A DNA stretch of 39,645 bases, from positions 1-39,645 of the forward strand of contig NZ_JADWDC010000047.1 of assembly GCF_020640915.1 (NCBI RefSeq), in the 5' to 3' direction. Each line of letters starts with the position of its first letter. Positions within the stretch are counted from its first letter, which is position 1. This DNA is from Waterburya agarophytonicola KI4 (GTDB lineage Bacteria > Cyanobacteriota > Cyanobacteriia > Cyanobacteriales > Xenococcaceae). A program made the translations under genes and the position numbers. Under the pieces are notes generated by a model. The model was not told where the DNA came from. It did no database searches and saw only the letters and a program-made list of their open reading frames with translations. Of the stretch, positions 36,427 through 39,645 are shown one piece after another.

Positions 36427-36451
36427 TATTTGGCATCGATCGATAAATAAT

Positions 36452-37426
36452 ATGGATATTTCTTGGCATTACTGGTTATTTTTATTGACTACTATTTTTC
36501 ATATAATTACTAGTTTTCAAGAAAAGAAAAGTTTAATACCACCAGGAGAAATTATTAACGTTGACGAAAACAATATTCATTTATATATAAAAGGAAAGGG
36601 TGAAATAACAGTTGTTTTAGACCATAGTTTGGGCGGTGTTGAAGGATATTTTTTAATCGATGAAATAGCCAAACTAACGCGAGTATGTATTTGCGATCGC
36701 CCTGGTTATGGTTGGAGTGAACCTAGTGGTAAATCTCGCTGTAGCGAAGCGATCGTTGCAGAATGGGATTTGCTATTAACTGAGGCTAACATCGAACCGC
36801 CTTATATTTTAGTAGGAGATTCTTTTGGTAGTTATAATATGCGTCTTTATACTCATAAGTTTCCCGATAAAGTTAAAGGATTAATTCTTACTGACGGGTT
36901 GCATGAAGCAGGAATGTTGAATATGCCTTTGGCTGTTAAGGCAGTTAAGTATTTGTTTATTTCTGGCTTTATTATGTCTATTTTTGGTTCCCTTTTAGGT
37001 ATTATTCGCTTGATGGGAACTGTTGGTTTATTTGAATTAGTTAAACCCGAACTAAAACAGTTTTCTCCTCAACAAAGACAGTGGGTTAAAAGATCTTTTT
37101 ATAGTCATAATCACTGGATAACTATGGCAAGAGAGCTTATTAATCTGGACCGCAGTGGTCGTCAATTAAAAGTAGCTAATAATTTTAAAGATCTGCCAGT
37201 TATTAGTATTAAGTCCAACAGCTTTTTCAAACCTTCAATTTTCACTGCCATATTACCTTTAAAGATGATCAATAAACTTAGAAACAAAATACATTATTAC
37301 TTAAGTTTATTATCAAGTAATTATACAGAAATATCTGCCAGTAATAGCAGCCACTTTGTTTGGATCGACGAACCAGAAATTGTAGTTAAGGCAATCGCGA
37401 AAATGTTAGAGTTTTTGCAAAAGTAA
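36452..37426 (+). CDS. Alpha/beta hydrolase with N-terminal membrane segment
   Basis: The frame is open from a TTG at 36404, inside the TamB gene, but the ATG at 36452 is the better start; it gives 324 residues and a 25-bp spacing. A hydrophobic N-terminal segment (about 5-20) may anchor it. The hydrolase core shows the oxyanion strand VVLDHSLGGVEGY, the block VCICDRPGYGWSE, the nucleophile elbow GDSFGS with S124, and the late His H301 in SSHFVWID. The acid residue is less clear. A Ile/Leu-rich cap near 160-200 could sit in a membrane. Substrate unknown. Confidence 0.85.
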   Translation: MDISWHYWLFLLTTIFHIITSFQEKKSLIPPGEIINVDENNIHLYIKGKGEITVVLDHSLGGVEGYFLIDEIAKLTRVCICDRPGYGWSEPSGKSRCSEAIVAEWDLLLTEANIEPPYILVGDSFGSYNMRLYTHKFPDKVKGLILTDGLHEAGMLNMPLAVKAVKYLFISGFIMSIFGSLLGIIRLMGTVGLFELVKPELKQFSPQQRQWVKRSFYSHNHWITMARELINLDRSGRQLKVANNFKDLPVISIKSNSFFKPSIFTAILPLKMINKLRNKIHYYLSLLSSNYTEISASNSSHFVWIDEPEIVVKAIAKMLEFLQK

Positions 37427-37463
37427 TCTAAGTATCAAAAATTAATAATTATTAGAATTATTA

Positions 37464-37505
37464 GTTAACTAATAACCAATAACCATCAACCACTAACAAC
37501 CAACT
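37464..37505. repeat. Heptamer tandem repeat (STRR-like) at the murF remnant
   Basis: Degenerate heptamers AATAACC, AATAACC, ATCAACC and relatives overlap the last codons of the truncated murF. It is the third site of this repeat type in the window. Confidence 0.65.
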
Positions 37506-37920
37506 CCTCAACTACCTCATTCAAACCAACAGAATTAGAAGCCTTACAAAGAATACGATCGCCCGATCGCATTATTTGTTTTAATTTAGTAGTTAGAGTA
37601 GCGCGATCGCTAAAACATTCCGTTGCAATATTTCCCGCACCCTTAGCTATTTCTTGAGTAGCTTTTTCATCGGCTAAAACCAACAACATATCCAACCCTA
37701 ATTCTTGCCCTTTTTCTCCTACCTGACGGTGTAATTGGGGTGAATATTCCCCCAACTCTTTCATCGTACCTAAAACGGCAATATGGCGTTTACCTGGGGT
37801 TTCCTTGAGCATTTGTACCGCAGCTAGCATCGACTCCAAACCCGCATTATAGGTTTCATCCAAGACTACAATATCATTAGCCAAATCGTAGCGACGCGAT
37901 CGCCTTCCCGTTAGTCTAAA
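37486..37920 (-). pseudogene. murF: Truncated murF (C-terminal domain only)
   Basis: MurF joins D-Ala-D-Ala to the UDP-MurNAc-tripeptide and normally has about 450 residues. Only the C-terminal domain, about 145 residues, remains: SRRYDLANDIVVLDETYNAG, LGTMKELGEYSPQLHRQVG, and LCKASNSVGLNEVVEEL. The frame is closed upstream by an in-frame stop at 37921-37923, and the missing ATP-binding and substrate domains are nowhere in the window; instead an IS transposase tail begins there. The lowest plausible start would be TTG at 37884. Since MurF is essential, an intact copy should exist elsewhere. Confidence 0.85.
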
Positions 37921-37924
37921 CTAC

Positions 37925-38104
37925 AGTATTGAGCATATAAATCGTCGCCTCAAAATTTTCCGCATCTTTTCTGAACGTTATCGTAATCGACGAAGACGCT
38001 ATGGTTTACGTTGTAAATTGCTGGCATCAATTTATAATTACGAACTATCTTTATCCGCCTGAAACCTTCATATCAGAACCTCAATGCAATTATGCAAGAG
38101 ATCT
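37925..38104 (+). mobile_element. Remnant of an IS5-like insertion sequence (transposase 3' end)
   Basis: The frame ending with TGA at 38060-38062 encodes IEHINRRLKIFRI, then SERYRNRRRRYGLR and ASIYNYEL. This is the C-terminus of DDE-type (DDE_Tnp_4, IS5-like) transposases, including the last catalytic Glu (E of IEH). Everything upstream of it is replaced by murF sequence in the opposite direction, so the element lost most of its transposase. The right end may be TATGCAAGAGATCT near 38091-38104, which resembles an IS terminal repeat; that boundary is inferred. Confidence 0.75.
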
Positions 38105-38144
38105 AATAAATAATTATTTAAGAATCGATAATAGTGCATTTCAG

Positions 38145-38909
38145 TTATTTTGTAGACATAAAAATTGATCCTAAGTGAGCTTGAGGAGCAGATATATTTT
38201 CAATTGTCATGGCAATTTTTTTAATTGTTCTTGGTTCAAGATGAGGCTGGGGTAAAGCAATTTCTTGAGCAAAATCACCTAGTTCATTTGGTTGAAAAAC
38301 TGCTGTTAAAATAGCTCCTTTTTGATCCGTAGTGTAGGGCAAATCTTTATCTATTACAGTCCATAATGCGTAGACCTTATTTGGAGGCAAAGGAGGTAAA
38401 TTCTCAACATTTAAAGTAGCACTTAGTTGATTGGAGTTGATAATTAGTTGCGCCTTTTGGTTTACATCTTCACCATTCAATAAATAGGTAAGCTTGTCTT
38501 TTTGAATGTTTGTACCGATATCTATATTTTTAGCGATTTGCACAGATCGCCACAGACGGTAGTTAGCGATACCTAAAGTAGTGATTAGAGTTAAAGTGAT
38601 CGCCCCTAAAATTTTGTTCCAGGGTAATACATACTTGGGAGAAGCACTTTCTAAATTATTAGTAATGGTAGACTTGGTAATTTCCGTATTTGATGCTGCC
38701 AATATGCGATCGCGAAGGGTGACTGGGGGCAACATTTCTAGAGGAGCATAGGTTAAGTCTAGAGCCTCCTGCATAGCTATAACCTGCTCGTTTAAGCTGG
38801 GATCTTCCGCTAGCATTTCTTGAAATAAAAGAGCTTCAGCAGGACTCAAATTGCCCAATACATAACCTGATATTAATAGTTGTTCGCATTCTGGCGGTAG
38901 TGTTGACAT
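38145..38909 (-). CDS. Anti-sigma factor (RskA-like, membrane-bound)
   Basis: From the ATG at 38909 (MSTLPPECEQLL) the product has 254 residues; an upstream in-frame start at 38966 would overlap the sigma gene and is unlikely. The N-terminal domain (about 1-70, with GYVLGNLSPAEALLFQEMLAEDP) is the typical sigma-binding, zinc-free anti-sigma fold. One membrane segment (about 100-118) follows, and the extracytoplasmic C-terminal half has the RskA-type domain (PPNKVYALWTV...VFQPNELGDFAQEI). It would hold the ECF sigma factor at the membrane until released by proteolysis. The sigma gene lies four bases upstream. Confidence 0.88.
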   Translation of the reverse strand: MSTLPPECEQLLISGYVLGNLSPAEALLFQEMLAEDPSLNEQVIAMQEALDLTYAPLEMLPPVTLRDRILAASNTEITKSTITNNLESASPKYVLPWNKILGAITLTLITTLGIANYRLWRSVQIAKNIDIGTNIQKDKLTYLLNGEDVNQKAQLIINSNQLSATLNVENLPPLPPNKVYALWTVIDKDLPYTTDQKGAILTAVFQPNELGDFAQEIALPQPHLEPRTIKKIAMTIENISAPQAHLGSIFMSTK

Positions 38910-38913
38910 GATA

Positions 38914-39510
38914 TTATGACCTATCTCTAGAATCAGTAAGAGCCTGTCGCAACTTGAGTAAACCACGGCGAGTTCTTGATTTTACTGTACCTAAAGCAGT
39001 ACCTAGTCGTTGAGCAATTTCTGACTGGCTTAACCCTTGATAATATGCCATTCTTAATACTTCTCGTTCTTTTATTGATAGCTGCTTTAAAGCCTCTACA
39101 ATCTTATGCGATCGCTCTATTTGAACGGCTTCTTCCATCGGACTTTCCGACAACACTTTAGCATTTTCATTTAAAGCTTGGTTACGAATTCTTTGCTGTC
39201 TAGAACGGGATCTGAGCCGATCTAATGCACGCGATCGCGTTAATATTCTTAAATATGTGCGTAAACTTCCCCTTTGAGGATCGTAAGAACATTTCTTAGT
39301 CAAATTTAGAAAAATATCTTGAGTCAGATCTTCTGCCTCGGCAGTGTTGCCTAATAAGTTCCAGCTTATGCCATAGACTAAACCTACATGCCGATCGTAT
39401 AAAATTGCCAAGGTATCGGTTTCTCCGTTTTGTAACCGCACAAATAAATTTGCATCAGTCTGATGGAGATTATTATCCTCAGAATAATTACTGGGTGCTT
39501 CAGAAGACAT
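38914..39510 (-). CDS. ECF-family RNA polymerase sigma factor (SigG-type)
   Basis: The 198-residue product has region 2 (LAILYDRHVGLVYGISWNLLGNTAEAEDLTQDIFLNL, core binding and -10 recognition) and region 4 (LSIKEREVLRMAYYQGLSQSEIAQRLG then GTVKSRTRRGLLKLR, the -35-binding helix-turn-helix), with no region 1 or 3: a group 4 (ECF) sigma factor. The gene is followed after four bases by its anti-sigma factor, forming a two-gene operon that probably senses envelope stress. The SigG name is my best match among cyanobacterial ECF factors but not certain. Region 39511-39645 should hold its promoter; I see no confident match. Confidence 0.93.
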   Translation of the reverse strand: MSSEAPSNYSEDNNLHQTDANLFVRLQNGETDTLAILYDRHVGLVYGISWNLLGNTAEAEDLTQDIFLNLTKKCSYDPQRGSLRTYLRILTRSRALDRLRSRSRQQRIRNQALNENAKVLSESPMEEAVQIERSHKIVEALKQLSIKEREVLRMAYYQGLSQSEIAQRLGTALGTVKSRTRRGLLKLRQALTDSRDRS

Positions 39511-39645
39511 ATATTAAGACTAAATATGGCATTGCTACATAATATCTTCTTCTGGGCTGTCTAAAATTTATTGAGTTGAAAAAACATCTTAATAAGCTTA
39601 GACGTATTTACATTGCATTAACTAAATCACCTTTATTTTTTTATT

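Noticed and set aside
36404-36451. TTG start that would make the alpha/beta hydrolase overlap the TamB gene
   Set aside because: The extra 16 residues look unrelated to the family and the ATG at 36452 gives a normal start just after the TamB stop.

Overview
The window is chromosomal DNA from a cyanobacterium. The evidence is many HIP1 octamers (GCGATCGC) in genes and gaps, an AT-rich base composition, cyanobacterial versions of FtsQ, FtsZ, TamB and HhoA-type protease, and short tandem heptamer repeats of a kind known in cyanobacteria. I cannot name the genus. A unicellular or baeocyte-forming lineage would fit but is a guess.

Layout. Positions 1-1700 are accessory: two unrecognised small genes, a GxxExxY-family PD-(D/E)xK protein set among related GC-rich repeats (including an exact 42-bp duplication), and a hypothetical gene. 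Positions 1728-9311 hold a short-chain dehydrogenase, a small outer-membrane barrel protein, SbcC, a DUF255 thioredoxin-fold protein and two small conserved genes. Positions 9502-16128 hold glycogen branching enzyme GlgB, LeuB, a rhomboid protease, a small HTH-like protein with a palindrome in front of it, and a GH13 alpha-glucosidase. Positions 16530-23662 run on the plus strand: HhoA/DegP-type protease, MscS channel, ftsQ, ftsZ, thiD, scpB and a DUF760 gene, so cell division, chromosome segregation and envelope stress lie together.

Positions 23788-28276 carry signalling genes: a Ser/Thr kinase with a second, catalytically degraded kinase domain plus a membrane segment and TPRs, three very small membrane proteins (two of them below the usual gene-calling size), and a response-regulator receiver domain joined to a coiled coil and a C-terminal membrane anchor, with a candidate promoter and a leader hairpin. 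Positions 28344-37426 hold a flavoprotein without the redox disulfide of its family, a divergent thymidylate kinase whose start codon lies inside a 14-bp tandem repeat, a 1883-residue TamB/TIC236-type protein and an alpha/beta hydrolase.

The right end contains a scar: the C-terminal third of MurF on the minus strand joined directly to the tail of an IS5-like transposase on the plus strand. Beyond it lies an ECF sigma factor/anti-sigma pair.

I found no CRISPR array, tRNA, rRNA or complete insertion sequence, and no multi-gene system that is clearly undescribed. The best candidates for new biology are the membrane-anchored receiver protein with its leader hairpin, the tandem kinase-pseudokinase, the uncalled small membrane proteins, the repeated mini-ORFs ahead of tmk and the GxxExxY/repeat association.
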